Positions 33,060 to 41,746 of a stretch of DNA of 44,701 bases are shown piece after piece. Below the pieces are notes generated by a model that was given only the letters and a program-made list of their open reading frames with translations, had not been told where the DNA came from and searched no databases. The DNA comes from Streptomyces antimicrobicus (lineage in GTDB: Bacteria > Actinomycetota > Actinomycetes > Streptomycetales > Streptomycetaceae), in NCBI RefSeq assembly GCF_020532625.1, contig NZ_JAJAUY010000038.1, positions 1-44,701 of the forward strand, read 5' to 3'. Position 1 is the first letter of the stretch. Each line of letters opens with the position of its first letter. The translations under genes were made by a program, and so were the position numbers.

Positions 33060-34625
33060 GTGTCGGCCAGCACATCCCGTACGCTCCCGCCGGAGATCGC
33101 CGAGTCCGAGTCTGTGATGGCGCTCATCGAGCGGGGCAAGGCCGAGGGGCAGATCGCCGGCGATGACGTGCGTCGGGCCTTCGAGGCTGACCAGATTCCG
33201 CCAACCCAGTGGAAGAATGTTCTGCGCAGCCTCAACCAGATCCTTGAGGAAGAGGGTGTGACGCTGATGGTCAGTGCCGCGGAGTCGCCCAAGCGTCCCC
33301 GCAAGAGCGTCGCAGCGAAGACCCCCGCCAAGCGGACGGCCGCCAAGACCGCCGCGGCGAAGCCGGCGGCCCCGGAACCCGCCGTGCCCGCCGCGCCCGA
33401 GGTGCCGGCCGCGGACCTGGACACCTCCGACGCCCTCGCGGACGAGCCCGCCGCCGAGGCCGCTCCCGCGAAGAAGGCGGCGGCGAAGAAGACCGCGGCC
33501 AAGAAGACGGCCGCGAAGAAGACCGCCGCCAAGAAGACGGCGGCGAAGAAGACGGCCGCCAAGAAGGACGTCGACGAGGCCGTCGAGGAAGAGCCGCTCG
33601 ACGAGGCCCCCGGGGCCAAGGCCGAGGACGAGGAGGAGACCGGCGAGGCCAAGGGCTTCGTGCTCTCCGACGACGACGAGGACGACGCCCCGGCGCAGCA
33701 GGTCGCCGTGGCCGGCGCCACCGCCGACCCCGTCAAGGACTACCTCAAGCAGATCGGCAAGGTCCCCCTCCTCAACGCCGAGCAGGAGGTCGAGCTCGCC
33801 AAGCGCATCGAGGCGGGCCTGTTCGCCGAGGACAAGCTGGCGAACTCCGACAAGCTCGCCCCCAAGCTCAAGCGCGAGCTGGAGATCATCGCGGAGGACG
33901 GCCGCCGCGCCAAGAACCACCTGCTGGAGGCCAACCTCCGCCTGGTGGTCTCCCTCGCCAAGCGCTACACCGGTCGCGGCATGCTCTTCCTGGACCTGAT
34001 CCAGGAGGGGAACCTGGGCCTGATCCGCGCCGTCGAGAAGTTCGACTACACCAAGGGCTACAAGTTCTCCACGTACGCCACCTGGTGGATCCGGCAGGCG
34101 ATCACCCGCGCCATGGCCGACCAGGCGCGCACCATCCGCATCCCGGTGCACATGGTCGAAGTGATCAACAAGCTCGCCCGGGTGCAGCGCCAGATGCTCC
34201 AGGACCTGGGCCGCGAGCCCACCCCGGAGGAGCTGGCCAAGGAACTCGACATGACCCCCGAGAAGGTCATCGAGGTCCAGAAGTACGGCCGCGAGCCGAT
34301 CTCCCTGCACACCCCGCTCGGCGAGGACGGCGACAGCGAGTTCGGTGACCTCATCGAGGACTCCGAGGCCGTCGTCCCGGCGGACGCGGTGAGCTTCACG
34401 CTGCTGCAGGAACAGCTGCACTCCGTCCTCGACACGCTCAGCGAGCGCGAGGCCGGCGTGGTCTCCATGCGCTTCGGCCTGACCGACGGCCAGCCCAAGA
34501 CCCTGGACGAGATCGGCAAGGTGTACGGCGTCACGCGTGAGCGGATCCGTCAGATCGAGTCCAAGACGATGTCGAAGCTGCGCCACCCGTCGCGTTCGCA
34601 GGTGCTGCGCGACTACCTCGACTAG
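33060..34625 (+). CDS. hrdB: HrdB, principal (housekeeping) sigma factor of RNA polymerase
   Basis: 521 aa from GTG 33060 ([20 protein letters not shown]), which matches the known HrdB N-terminus; the open frame upstream is untranslated leader. Residues 1 to about 220 are the Streptomyces-specific extension with sigma region 1.1-like start ([23 protein letters not shown]), a Lys/Ala stretch built on AAKKT repeats (nt 33470-33567) and an acidic part ([11 protein letters not shown]). From about 221: region 1.2 [16 protein letters not shown], region 2 [12 protein letters not shown] ... [39 protein letters not shown], region 3, and region 4 ending [31 protein letters not shown]. It directs transcription of most vegetative genes. 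In S. coelicolor a second, SigR-dependent promoter serves hrdB under thiol stress; I could not confirm one here. Confidence 0.98.
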   Translation: MSASTSRTLPPEIAESESVMALIERGKAEGQIAGDDVRRAFEADQIPPTQWKNVLRSLNQILEEEGVTLMVSAAESPKRPRKSVAAKTPAKRTAAKTAAAKPAAPEPAVPAAPEVPAADLDTSDALADEPAAEAAPAKKAAAKKTAAKKTAAKKTAAKKTAAKKTAAKKDVDEAVEEEPLDEAPGAKAEDEEETGEAKGFVLSDDDEDDAPAQQVAVAGATADPVKDYLKQIGKVPLLNAEQEVELAKRIEAGLFAEDKLANSDKLAPKLKRELEIIAEDGRRAKNHLLEANLRLVVSLAKRYTGRGMLFLDLIQEGNLGLIRAVEKFDYTKGYKFSTYATWWIRQAITRAMADQARTIRIPVHMVEVINKLARVQRQMLQDLGREPTPEELAKELDMTPEKVIEVQKYGREPISLHTPLGEDGDSEFGDLIEDSEAVVPADAVSFTLLQEQLHSVLDTLSEREAGVVSMRFGLTDGQPKTLDEIGKVYGVTRERIRQIESKTMSKLRHPSRSQVLRDYLD

Positions 34626-34643
34626 CACGCGGATCCCCCGCGA

Positions 34644-34673
34644 GGTGGCCGTGCGCGGGTGCGCGCGGCCACC
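34644..34673 (+). terminator. hrdB terminator
   Basis: The arms GGTGGCCGTGCGC and GCGCGCGGCCACC form a 13-bp stem (one G-U pair) with a 4-nt loop, 19 nt after the hrdB stop. Confidence 0.85.
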
Positions 34674-34723
34674 GGGCGTCCCACTCTGGGTGGAGTCATG
34701 CACACACAGAGTCAGGAGGCCCT

Positions 34724-35761
34724 ATGAGTCGTTCCCTTGCCCGTGTCCTGGCGGGCGTGCTGACCCTGGTGGCGGGCGCGGGCGCGGCGCCGCTGGTCCA
34801 GGCGCCGGAAGCGGCCGCCGACAGCATCGTGATCGGCGGCACGCCGGTGGACGTGGCCGACAGTCCGTGGGTGGTGGCACTCTCCAGCCGTGACCGGTTC
34901 GGGGGAACGCGGGCCGGGCAGTTCTGCGGGGGTGTGATCGTCGCACCGACCCGGGTGGTGACCGCCGCGCACTGCCTGAGCCGGCAGGTGCTGGGCGGGT
35001 CGGTCGAGTCGGTGAAGGACTTCCGGGTGATCACGGGCCGGACCGAGCTGCGCGCCGAGGACCAGGGCCGCGAGATCGCCGTCCGGGCGGCGCGGGTCAA
35101 CCCCGGCTACGACGCGGCGAGCAACGCGGGCGACCTCGCCGTGCTGGACCTCGCCGAGGCCGTGCCGGCGTCCTCCGTGCTGCCGCTGGCCGCGGCCGGC
35201 GACCCGGCGTACGCGGCGGGGACGGCGGCGACCGTCTACGGCTGGGGGGACACCAGCGGCTTCGGTGACTACGCGTACGGGCTGCACGCCGCAGGCGTGA
35301 CGGTGCTCGCCGACGACGACTGCCTTCGGGCGTACCCGGGGGACGCGAGCGGACAGTACCGGTCCGACTCCATGGTGTGCGCGGGGCACGCGGCAGGCGG
35401 CAAGGACGCCTGCCAGGGCGACAGCGGCGGCCCGCTGGTGGCCGGGGGTCGGCTGATCGGCCTGGTGTCCTGGGGGCGCGGCTGCGGACGTGCGGACAGC
35501 CCCGGTGTGTACACGCGGGTCTCACCGCTGGTGGACTTCGTGACGGGAGCGGCGGGCGCCGCGACCGGCGCGACCGGCGCCTCGGGCACCCGTACCGCGA
35601 CCGGCGCCTCGGGCACCCGTACCGCGACCGGCGCCTCGGGCTCCCGTACCGCGACCGGAGCCTCGGGTTCCCGTACCGCGACCGGAGCCTCGGGCACCCC
35701 CACCGGCGGCGCAGGCCCGGCCACCGGTACCGCCGCGGCACCCGTCGGCACCGGCGGCTGA
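34724..35761 (+). CDS. Secreted trypsin-like serine protease (S1A)
   Basis: 345 aa from ATG 34724 with AGGAGG 5 nt upstream. A Sec signal (MSRSLARVLAGVLTLVAGAG...) and short propeptide precede IVIGGTP at residue 35, the usual activation site. The triad is His83 (TAAHC), Asp137 (NAGDLAVLDL) and Ser234 (GDSGGP). Asp228, six residues before the serine, predicts trypsin specificity for Arg/Lys. Cysteine pairs typical of chymotrypsin folds are present (FCGG/AAHC, MVCA/GCGR). After the catalytic domain (ends near residue 278) comes a tail of five ATGASGTRT-type nonapeptides, possibly for cell-wall or glycan contact. Single gene between the hrdB terminator and a bidirectional one. Confidence 0.93.
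   Translation: MSRSLARVLAGVLTLVAGAGAAPLVQAPEAAADSIVIGGTPVDVADSPWVVALSSRDRFGGTRAGQFCGGVIVAPTRVVTAAHCLSRQVLGGSVESVKDFRVITGRTELRAEDQGREIAVRAARVNPGYDAASNAGDLAVLDLAEAVPASSVLPLAAAGDPAYAAGTAATVYGWGDTSGFGDYAYGLHAAGVTVLADDDCLRAYPGDASGQYRSDSMVCAGHAAGGKDACQGDSGGPLVAGGRLIGLVSWGRGCGRADSPGVYTRVSPLVDFVTGAAGAATGATGASGTRTATGASGTRTATGASGSRTATGASGSRTATGASGTPTGGAGPATGTAAAPVGTGG
35570..35704. repeat. Five tandem 27-bp repeats in the protease C-terminus
   Basis: Units 35570-35596, 35597-35623, 35624-35650, 35651-35677 and 35678-35704 start GCGACCGGMGCCTCGGG. Each encodes nine residues, so frame is preserved; units 1 and 2 are identical. Confidence 0.95.
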
Positions 35762-35803
35762 CCGGCCCGGACAGCAGGCCCGACCGGCCCCGGAGAACGA
35801 GAA

Positions 35804-35835
35804 CGGGCGGCTCCCTGGATCACAGGGGCCGCCCG
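35804..35835. terminator. Bidirectional terminator, protease versus DUF7455-like gene
   Basis: CGGGCGGC(T)CCCTG pairs with CAGGGGCCGCCCG apart from one bulged T, with a 5-nt loop, between two converging genes. Confidence 0.85.
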
Positions 35836-35877
35836 TCGACCGGCCTGGCCGGTCCTGGCTCGTCGGGATGCGAGGTG

Positions 35878-36108
35878 TCAGCGCTCCTCGGTGTCGGCGG
35901 AAGCCGGCACGCTGGTGAGCCGCTCGGTCTCATCCTGTATCTCCGCGGCGATCTTCTTGAGTTCCGGCTCGAACTTACGCCCGTGGTGGGCACAGAAGAG
36001 CAGTTCTCCGCCGCTCATCAGGACGACGCGCAGATATGCCTGGGCGCCGCAACGGTCGCATCGGTCAGCGGCCGTCAGCGGGGTCGCGGGGGTCAGAACA
36101 GTAGTCAC
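35878..36108 (-). CDS. Small DUF7455-like protein with a zinc-site pattern
   Basis: 76 aa from GTG 36108 with AGAAGAGG upstream. CDRCGAQAYLRVVLMSGGELLFCAHHGRKFEPEL contains CxxC ... CxxH, the ligands of a small zinc ribbon. The remainder is a charged helix (PELKKIAAEIQDETERL). Such proteins are conserved next to hrdB/parE in actinobacteria; the function is unknown. A perfect AGCTCG-A-CGAGCT palindrome lies 14 nt upstream of the start (36123-36135) and could be a 5' UTR element. Confidence 0.88.
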   Translation of the reverse strand: MTTVLTPATPLTAADRCDRCGAQAYLRVVLMSGGELLFCAHHGRKFEPELKKIAAEIQDETERLTSVPASADTEER

Positions 36109-36565
36109 GTCGCCTCTTCTCTAGCTCGACGAGCTGTCGTACCAGGGTCAACATCCAACCAGGCCGAAAACGTTCCCGCTCGCGGCTTTTCCTCGAAACT
36201 TCCTTCCGAAGCTGGCCGGCTGCTGCCGGTTGGCGGCGAAGGAGCCGTATTGCGTTGCTCTACGGTTTCGCGTTGTCTGTCGGTGCTGCTTGTGGTCGTC
36301 TCATCGGGGGTCTGCCCTCCCCGGCCTGTGTGCCGGTTGTTCATGAGGACGTGCCCGAACCCTAAATGGTTCATGCGCGGAAGGGAACGTGATGTTTCCT
36401 TCACCCCTTCGGGCGATCGAACACCCGTACGGTTCTGTATTAGGCTGAAGAACCACGAGGGTGGCGTTGCATCGGCTCTACCAGGCCTCGGTACCCTCTG
36501 GACGGCAACAGAGCCACCCTGCGCCCAGCGGGGCGGGAAAAGAAATTCAGCGAGGAGCGAACTGC
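36109..36565. other. Divergent promoter region between the DUF7455-like gene and parE
   Basis: 457 bp without a supportable gene; it is the most AT-rich part of the area. It holds the AGCTCG-A-CGAGCT palindrome (36123-36135) and, before parE, TAGGCT (36441-36446), a TANNNT -10 with no clear -35. The minus-strand frame at 36105-36404 is low-complexity polar sequence without a ribosome site and is rejected. Confidence 0.5.
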
Positions 36566-38683
36566 GTGACCGCCGACACGTCCGTGCCTTCCAGCGCGCT
36601 GCTGACCGGAGCAGACCGGGACGGCTCCAACTACACCGCGCGGCACCTCCTCGTCCTCGAAGGGCTCGAGGCCGTCCGCAAGCGCCCCGGCATGTACATC
36701 GGCTCCACCGACAGCCGTGGCCTGATGCACTGCCTGTGGGAGATCATCGACAACTCCGTCGACGAGGCCCTCGGCGGCTACTGCGACCACATCGAGGTCG
36801 TGCTCCACGAGGACGGCTCGGTCGAGGTCAAGGACAACGGCCGCGGCATCCCGGTCGACGTCGAGCCCAAGACCGGCCTGTCCGGCGTCGAGGTCGTCAT
36901 GACCAAGCTGCACGCCGGCGGCAAGTTCGGCGGCGGCTCCTACGCGGCCTCCGGCGGTCTGCACGGTGTCGGCGCCTCCGTCGTCAACGCCCTCTCCGCC
37001 CGCCTCGACGTCGAGGTCGACCGCGGCACCACCCACAGCATCAGCTTCCGCCGCGGCGTCCCCGGCATCTTCACCGAGCAGGGTCCCGACGCGCCCTTCG
37101 ACCCCGGCAGCGGCCTGCGCAAGGGCAAGCGGGTACCCAAGGGCCGCACCGGCACGCGCATCCGCTACTGGGCCGACCGCCAGATCTTCCTCAAGGACGC
37201 CCGGCTCTCGCTGGAGACCCTCTACCAGCGCGCCCGCCAGACCGCCTTCCTGGTGCCCGGCCTGACCATCGTGGTGCGCGACGAGCGCGCGATCGACGGC
37301 GCCGGCAAGACCGAGGAGGTCTTCCGCTACGACGGCGGCATCAGCGAGTTCTGCGAGTACCTCGCCGAGGACAAGGCCGTCTGCGACGTGCTGCGGCTGT
37401 CCGGGCAGGGCACCTTCAAGGAGACCGTCCCGGTCCTCGACGACCGCGGCCACATGACCCCCACCGAGGTCACCCGCGAGCTCGGCGTCGACGTCGCGCT
37501 GCGCTGGGGCACCGGCTACGACACCACCGTCCGGTCCTTCGTGAACATCATCGCCACCCCCAAGGGCGGCACCCACGTGTCCGGCTTCGAGCGCGCGGTC
37601 ACCCGGACCGTCAACGAGGTGCTCCGCGCGAGCAAGCTGCTCCGGGTCGCCGAGGACGACGTGGTCAAGGACGACGCGCTGGAGGGCCTGACGGCGGTGG
37701 TGACCGTCCGGCTGGCCGAGCCGCAGTTCGAGGGCCAGACCAAGGAGGTCCTCGGCACCTCCGCGGCCACGCGCATCGTCGGCCAGGTGGTCGCCAAGGA
37801 GCTCAAGGCGTTCTTGACCTCCACCAAGCGCGACGACAAGCAGCAGGCCCGCGCCGTGATGGAGAAGATCGTCGCGGCCGCCCGGACCAGGATCGCGGCC
37901 CGTCAGCACAAGGAGGCGCAGCGCCGCAAGACCGCGCTGGAGTCCTCCTCGCTGCCCGCGAAGCTGGCCGACTGCCGCAGCGACGACGTGGACCGCAGCG
38001 AGCTGTTCATCGTCGAGGGCGACTCCGCGCTCGGCACCGCCAAGCTCGCCCGGAACTCCGAGTTCCAGGCGCTGCTGCCGATCCGCGGCAAGATCCTCAA
38101 CGTCCAGAAGTCGTCCGTCTCGGACATGCTCAAGAACGCCGAGTGCGGCGCGATCATCCAGGTCATAGGGGCCGGCTCGGGCCGGACCTTCGACATCGAC
38201 GCGGCGCGCTACGGCAAGGTCATCATGATGACCGACGCCGACGTCGACGGCTCCCACATCCGCACCCTGCTGCTGACCCTCTTCCAGCGCTACATGCGCC
38301 CGATGGTCGAGGCCGGCCGGGTCTTCGCGGCCGTCCCGCCGCTGCACCGGATCGAGCTGGTCCAGCCCAAGAAGGGCCAGGACAAGTACGTCTACACGTA
38401 CTCCGACCACGAGCTGCGCCAGACCCTGCTGGAGTACCAGCGCAAGGGCGTGCGCTACAAGGACTCGATCCAGCGCTACAAGGGCCTCGGCGAGATGGAC
38501 GCCGACCAGCTCGCGGAGACCACGATGGACCCCCGCCACCGCACCCTGCGCCGGATCAACATCGGCGACCTGGAGGCGGCGGAGCAGGTCTTCGACCTGC
38601 TGATGGGCAACGAGGTGGCGCCCCGCAAGGAGTTCATCACCAGCTCGGCGGCCACCTTGGACCGCTCGCGCATCGACGCCTGA
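36566..38683 (+). CDS. parE: DNA topoisomerase IV subunit B (ParE), GyrB-type ATPase
   Basis: 705 aa from GTG 36566 with GAGGAG 8 nt upstream; in-frame extension to 36461 is excluded by the family N-terminus. GHKL ATPase: EIIDNSVDEAL (Asn/Glu/Asp), DNGRGIPV, KFGGGSYAASGGLHGVGASVVNALS (ATP lid). Transducer domain follows with the conserved QTKEVLGT. Toprim domain: VEGDSALG (about residues 482-489), LLPIRGKILNVQKSS and MTDADVDGSHIRTLLL (about 556). The tail (KSI QRYKGLGEM, TMDPRHRTL) matches type IIA B subunits. The length near 700 and the position after hrdB fit the Streptomyces ParE/GyrB2 that pairs with ParC to unlink daughter chromosomes. DNA gyrase is less likely, since gyrB lies near the origin with gyrA. 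Confidence 0.93.
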   Translation: MTADTSVPSSALLTGADRDGSNYTARHLLVLEGLEAVRKRPGMYIGSTDSRGLMHCLWEIIDNSVDEALGGYCDHIEVVLHEDGSVEVKDNGRGIPVDVEPKTGLSGVEVVMTKLHAGGKFGGGSYAASGGLHGVGASVVNALSARLDVEVDRGTTHSISFRRGVPGIFTEQGPDAPFDPGSGLRKGKRVPKGRTGTRIRYWADRQIFLKDARLSLETLYQRARQTAFLVPGLTIVVRDERAIDGAGKTEEVFRYDGGISEFCEYLAEDKAVCDVLRLSGQGTFKETVPVLDDRGHMTPTEVTRELGVDVALRWGTGYDTTVRSFVNIIATPKGGTHVSGFERAVTRTVNEVLRASKLLRVAEDDVVKDDALEGLTAVVTVRLAEPQFEGQTKEVLGTSAATRIVGQVVAKELKAFLTSTKRDDKQQARAVMEKIVAAARTRIAARQHKEAQRRKTALESSSLPAKLADCRSDDVDRSELFIVEGDSALGTAKLARNSEFQALLPIRGKILNVQKSSVSDMLKNAECGAIIQVIGAGSGRTFDIDAARYGKVIMMTDADVDGSHIRTLLLTLFQRYMRPMVEAGRVFAAVPPLHRIELVQPKKGQDKYVYTYSDHELRQTLLEYQRKGVRYKDSIQRYKGLGEMDADQLAETTMDPRHRTLRRINIGDLEAAEQVFDLLMGNEVAPRKEFITSSAATLDRSRIDA

Positions 38684-38700
38684 CCGGGCCCCGGACACCG

Positions 38701-38746
38701 GCGCTTCACCCCGTCCCCGACCCCGTCACCTGATGGGGTGAAGCGC
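38701..38746 (+). terminator. parE terminator
   Basis: GCGCTTCACCCC (38701-38712) and GGGGTGAAGCGC (38735-38746) are perfect 12-bp complements around a 22-nt loop, 17 nt after the parE stop. Confidence 0.75.
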
Positions 38747-38827
38747 ATCGGTACACCAGTCCGGAAAACGTCACTCCGCCCATCCTTGGGGCACGCGGCC
38801 ACTGCGACCGCGGACAAGGAGACTGCG

Positions 38828-39415
38828 GTGGACAAGCACGATGGCCGCGACCCCGGAACGGTCCGGCTGGACGATCCCTGGTACGACGCACTGGCCGCGG
38901 GGTGGGGCGAGGGGACGGGACCGGCCGCCCGCACTGCCGCCCCCGGCCCCGCCGGGCCGCCACCCCGCCCCCGCCCGGCCGACATCTACCTGGAGGTCCA
39001 GCGCAGCGCCGCCTTCCAGGAGGTGCGCAGCCGCTACCGCCGTTTCGTCGTCCCGGCGGTCCTCGGCTTCCTGCTCTGGTACGTCGCCTACGTCGTCGCG
39101 GCCGTGGCCGCGCCGGGACTGATGGCCCGGCCCGTGTGGGGCGCGGTGAACGTCGCCCTGCTGGCGGGCCTCGGCCAGTTCCTCAGCACCTTCGCCCTGA
39201 CCTGGGCCTACGCCCGGCACGCCCGGCTGCGGCGGGACCGGGCGGCCCTCGACCTGCGCTGGACCGTCTTCGAGCAGGCCCACGAGCAGGCGCGGGACCA
39301 GGCCCGGGAAGACCGCGACGCCCGGGGCGCACGCGACTCCGGGGGCGCCCATGACGCCCGGGGCGCACGCGACGCCCGGGAGCGGAGCCGCGGCGGGCAG
39401 GGGGCGGGTCGGTGA
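38828..39415 (+). CDS. DUF485 membrane protein, partner of the downstream symporter
   Basis: 195 aa from GTG 38828 with AAGGAGA upstream. Two membrane segments lie at about residues 75-95 (RRFVVPAVLGFLLWYVAYVVAAVA) and 110-130 (VNVALLAGLGQFLSTFALTWAYARHA); this pair is the DUF485 pattern, found as a small partner of acetate/pyruvate sodium symporters. The N-terminus (residues 1-50) and C-terminus (after 150) are low-complexity; the latter has a duplicated 21-bp unit at 39317-39337 and 39353-39373 encoding DARGARD. Stop and next start overlap as GTGA, so translation is coupled. Function inferred from context: assembly or regulation of the transporter. Confidence 0.9.
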   Translation: MDKHDGRDPGTVRLDDPWYDALAAGWGEGTGPAARTAAPGPAGPPPRPRPADIYLEVQRSAAFQEVRSRYRRFVVPAVLGFLLWYVAYVVAAVAAPGLMARPVWGAVNVALLAGLGQFLSTFALTWAYARHARLRRDRAALDLRWTVFEQAHEQARDQAREDRDARGARDSGGAHDARGARDARERSRGGQGAGR

Positions 39416-41004
39416 CCGGCGACCAGCAGACGCTCGCGCTCATCCTGTTCAGCCTCTTCGTCGCCGTCACGCTCGGGATCACCACCTGGGTCAGCCGCAA
39501 CCGGCGCGGCTCGGCGGAGGAGTTCTACGTCGGCGGGCGGCTCTTCTCGCCCATGGAGAACGGTTTCGCCATCGCGGGCGACTACATGTCCGCCGCCTCC
39601 TTCCTCGGCATCTCGGGCCTGATCGCCCTGTTCGGCTACGACGGCCTGCTCTACTCCGTCGGCTTCCTCGTCGCCTGGCTGGTCGTGCTGTTCCTGGTGG
39701 CCGAGCTCGTCCGCAACTGCGGCCGCTTCACCCTCGCCGACGTCGTCGCGGCCCGGATGAGCGAGCGGCCGGTGCGGATCGCGGCGGGCGCCTCCTCCGT
39801 GACCGTCTCCGTGCTCTACCTCGTCGCCCAGATGGTCGGCGCCGGCAGTCTGGTCGGCCTGCTGCTCGGCTCGTCCGGTGCCACCGCCCGCACGGCGGCC
39901 GTGGTCGGGGTGGGCGCGCTGATGGTGGTCTACGTGTCCTTCGGCGGCATGCGGGCCACCACGTGGATCCAGATCGTCAAGGCCGTCCTGCTGATGGGCG
40001 GGGCGGTGGCGCTGACGGTGCTGGTGCTGATCCGCTTCCACGGCGACCTCGACCAGCTGCTGACCACGGCCGCCGACCGCAGCGGCCACGGCCACCGGTT
40101 CCTCGGGCCGGGCCTGAAGTACGGAGGCGACTGGACGGCGCGGCTGGACTTCCTCAGCCTGGGCCTGGCCCTGGTCCTCGGCACCGCCGGTCTGCCGCAC
40201 ATCCTCGCCCGTTTCTACACCGTGCCGACCGCCCGGGCGGCCCGCCGGTCCGTCGTCTGGGCCATCGCCCTGATCGGCGGTTTCTACGTGATGACCGTGG
40301 TCCTCGGGTTCGGCGCGGCGGCGCTGGTCGGGCCGGACGCCGTACGGGCCTCCAACGCCTCGGGCAACACCGCGGTCCCGCTGCTGGCCACGCTGCTGGG
40401 CGGCGGGCCGGGGACCACCGGCGGGGCGGTGCTGTTCGCGCTGGTCGCCGCCATCGCCTTCGCCACGATCCTGGCCGTGGTCGCGGGGATCACCCTGGCC
40501 TCCTCCGCCGCCGTCGCCCATGACCTCTACGCCTCGCTCAAGCGGCGCCGCGCCCGGCAGCGCAGCGAGGTCGCGGTGGCGCGGGTGGCGGCCGTCGGGA
40601 TCGGCGCGGTCGCCATCGCCCTGGGCCTGCTCGCCCAGGACCTGAACGTCGCCTTCCTGGTGGGCCTCGCCTTCGCGGTGGCGGCCTCGGCGAACCTGCC
40701 GGTGCTGCTGTACGCGCTGTTCTGGCGGAACTTCACCACGCGGGGCGCCGTCTGGTCGGTCTACGGCGGCCTGGTGCCGGCCGTGCTGCTGGTGGTGGTC
40801 TCGCCGGTGGTCTCCGGCAGCCCCGAATCCCTCTTCCCGGGCGTCGACTTCCAGCTCTTCCCGCTCCAGAACCCCGGGATCGTCTCGGTCCCGCTGGGCT
40901 TCCTCGCCGGCTGGCTGGGCACGGTGACCTCCGGGGAGACGGCGGACGCGGCCAAGCACGCGGAGACGGAGGTCCGTTCGCTCACCGGGGCGGGGGCGGT
41001 CTAG
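39412..41004 (+). CDS. Cation/acetate-type symporter (SSS family, ActP/MctC-like)
   Basis: 530 aa; GTG 39412 overlaps the upstream stop by four bases. About 13 hydrophobic segments. Family landmarks are EEFYVGGRLFSPMENGFAIAGDYMSAASFLGISGLIALFGYDGLLYSVGFLVAWL in the first two helices, GRFTLADVVAARM, SVLYLVAQMVGAGSLVGLLLG (TM5), SFGGMRATTWIQIVKAVLL, GTAGLPHILARFYTVPTARAARRSVVWA and AFATILAVVAGITLASSAAVAHDLYA (sodium-site helix). The first two stretches match acetate permeases. It imports short monocarboxylates (acetate, propionate, pyruvate) with sodium. The adjacent CitA/CitB-type system may regulate it, which is inference from neighbourhood. Converges with the response regulator after a 22-nt gap. 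Confidence 0.92.
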   Translation: MTGDQQTLALILFSLFVAVTLGITTWVSRNRRGSAEEFYVGGRLFSPMENGFAIAGDYMSAASFLGISGLIALFGYDGLLYSVGFLVAWLVVLFLVAELVRNCGRFTLADVVAARMSERPVRIAAGASSVTVSVLYLVAQMVGAGSLVGLLLGSSGATARTAAVVGVGALMVVYVSFGGMRATTWIQIVKAVLLMGGAVALTVLVLIRFHGDLDQLLTTAADRSGHGHRFLGPGLKYGGDWTARLDFLSLGLALVLGTAGLPHILARFYTVPTARAARRSVVWAIALIGGFYVMTVVLGFGAAALVGPDAVRASNASGNTAVPLLATLLGGGPGTTGGAVLFALVAAIAFATILAVVAGITLASSAAVAHDLYASLKRRRARQRSEVAVARVAAVGIGAVAIALGLLAQDLNVAFLVGLAFAVAASANLPVLLYALFWRNFTTRGAVWSVYGGLVPAVLLVVVSPVVSGSPESLFPGVDFQLFPLQNPGIVSVPLGFLAGWLGTVTSGETADAAKHAETEVRSLTGAGAV

Positions 41005-41026
41005 CGCGCACACGGGCGCAGGCTCG

Positions 41027-41746
41027 TCAGCCCTGGTCCGCCGGGATCCAGGCGTAACGGTGCTCGGGGCGGCCCGTCTCGCCGTAGCGCAGGGTCAGCC
41101 GGACGCGGCCGGAGCGGTCCAGCAGCTTGAGGTACCGCTGGGCGGTCTGCCGGCTGACGCCCGCGCGTTCGGCGATCTCCTGGGCGGACAGCGGGCGTTC
41201 GGCGCCGAGCAGTACCTCGCGGACGGTCGCGGCCGTGGCAGGGGAGTGGCCCTTGGGCAGTTCGTTGCGGCTGGCCGCGCCGGCGAGGGCGCCGAAGATG
41301 CGATCCACCTCCGCCTGTTCGGCCTCGCCGCCGGTGGCCAGGGCGCGGTGCAGGGCGGCGTACGCCTCCAGCTTGGCGCGCAGGCCACCGAAGGTGAACG
41401 GCTTGACCAGGTACTGCAGGGCCCCGAGGCGCATCGCGGCCCGTACGGTGGCCAGGTCCCGGGCCGCGGTGACCATGATCACGTCGGTGTGGTGGCCGAG
41501 CTGGCGCAGCCGGCGGACCAGGTCCAGGCCGGTGCCGTCGGGCAGGTAGTGGTCGAGCAGGATCAGGTCGACGCGGTGGGCGGCGACGAAGGCCAGCGCC
41601 TCGGCGGCGGTGTGCACCTCGCGGGCCACGGTGAAACCGGGCACCTTCGCGACGTAGGCGGCGTTGATCCGCGCGACGCGGGCGTCGTCGTCCACGACCA
41701 GGACGGCGAGCTCCTCCGCCGGGGCCGCGCTGCCGGGCCGGGTCAT
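41027..41746 (-). CDS. Response regulator of the CitB/DcuR type
   Basis: 239 aa from ATG 41746, overlapping the kinase stop (ATGA). Receiver: acidic pocket VLVVDDDARV (residues 16-25), phospho-acceptor Asp65 in LILLDHYLPDGTG and Lys115 in YLVKPFTFGGL. The output domain has a winged helix LSAQEIAERAGVSRQTAQRYLKLL (186-209) and ends GRPEHRYAW, the pattern of CitB/DcuR/DctR regulators that control C4-dicarboxylate and citrate uptake. Its natural target is probably the adjacent acetate-type symporter or the citrate synthase-like gene. Confidence 0.92.
   Translation of the reverse strand: MTRPGSAAPAEELAVLVVDDDARVARINAAYVAKVPGFTVAREVHTAAEALAFVAAHRVDLILLDHYLPDGTGLDLVRRLRQLGHHTDVIMVTAARDLATVRAAMRLGALQYLVKPFTFGGLRAKLEAYAALHRALATGGEAEQAEVDRIFGALAGAASRNELPKGHSPATAATVREVLLGAERPLSAQEIAERAGVSRQTAQRYLKLLDRSGRVRLTLRYGETGRPEHRYAWIPADQG

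Noticed and set aside
32425..33075. Minus-strand frames between whiH and hrdB
   Set aside because: They are made of GVAGAV-type and Arg/Pro repeats from the tandem repeats there and cross the hrdB start region.
36105..36404. 99-codon minus-strand frame upstream of the DUF7455-like gene
   Set aside because: Polar low-complexity sequence with no ribosome site; the interval is the divergent promoter region.
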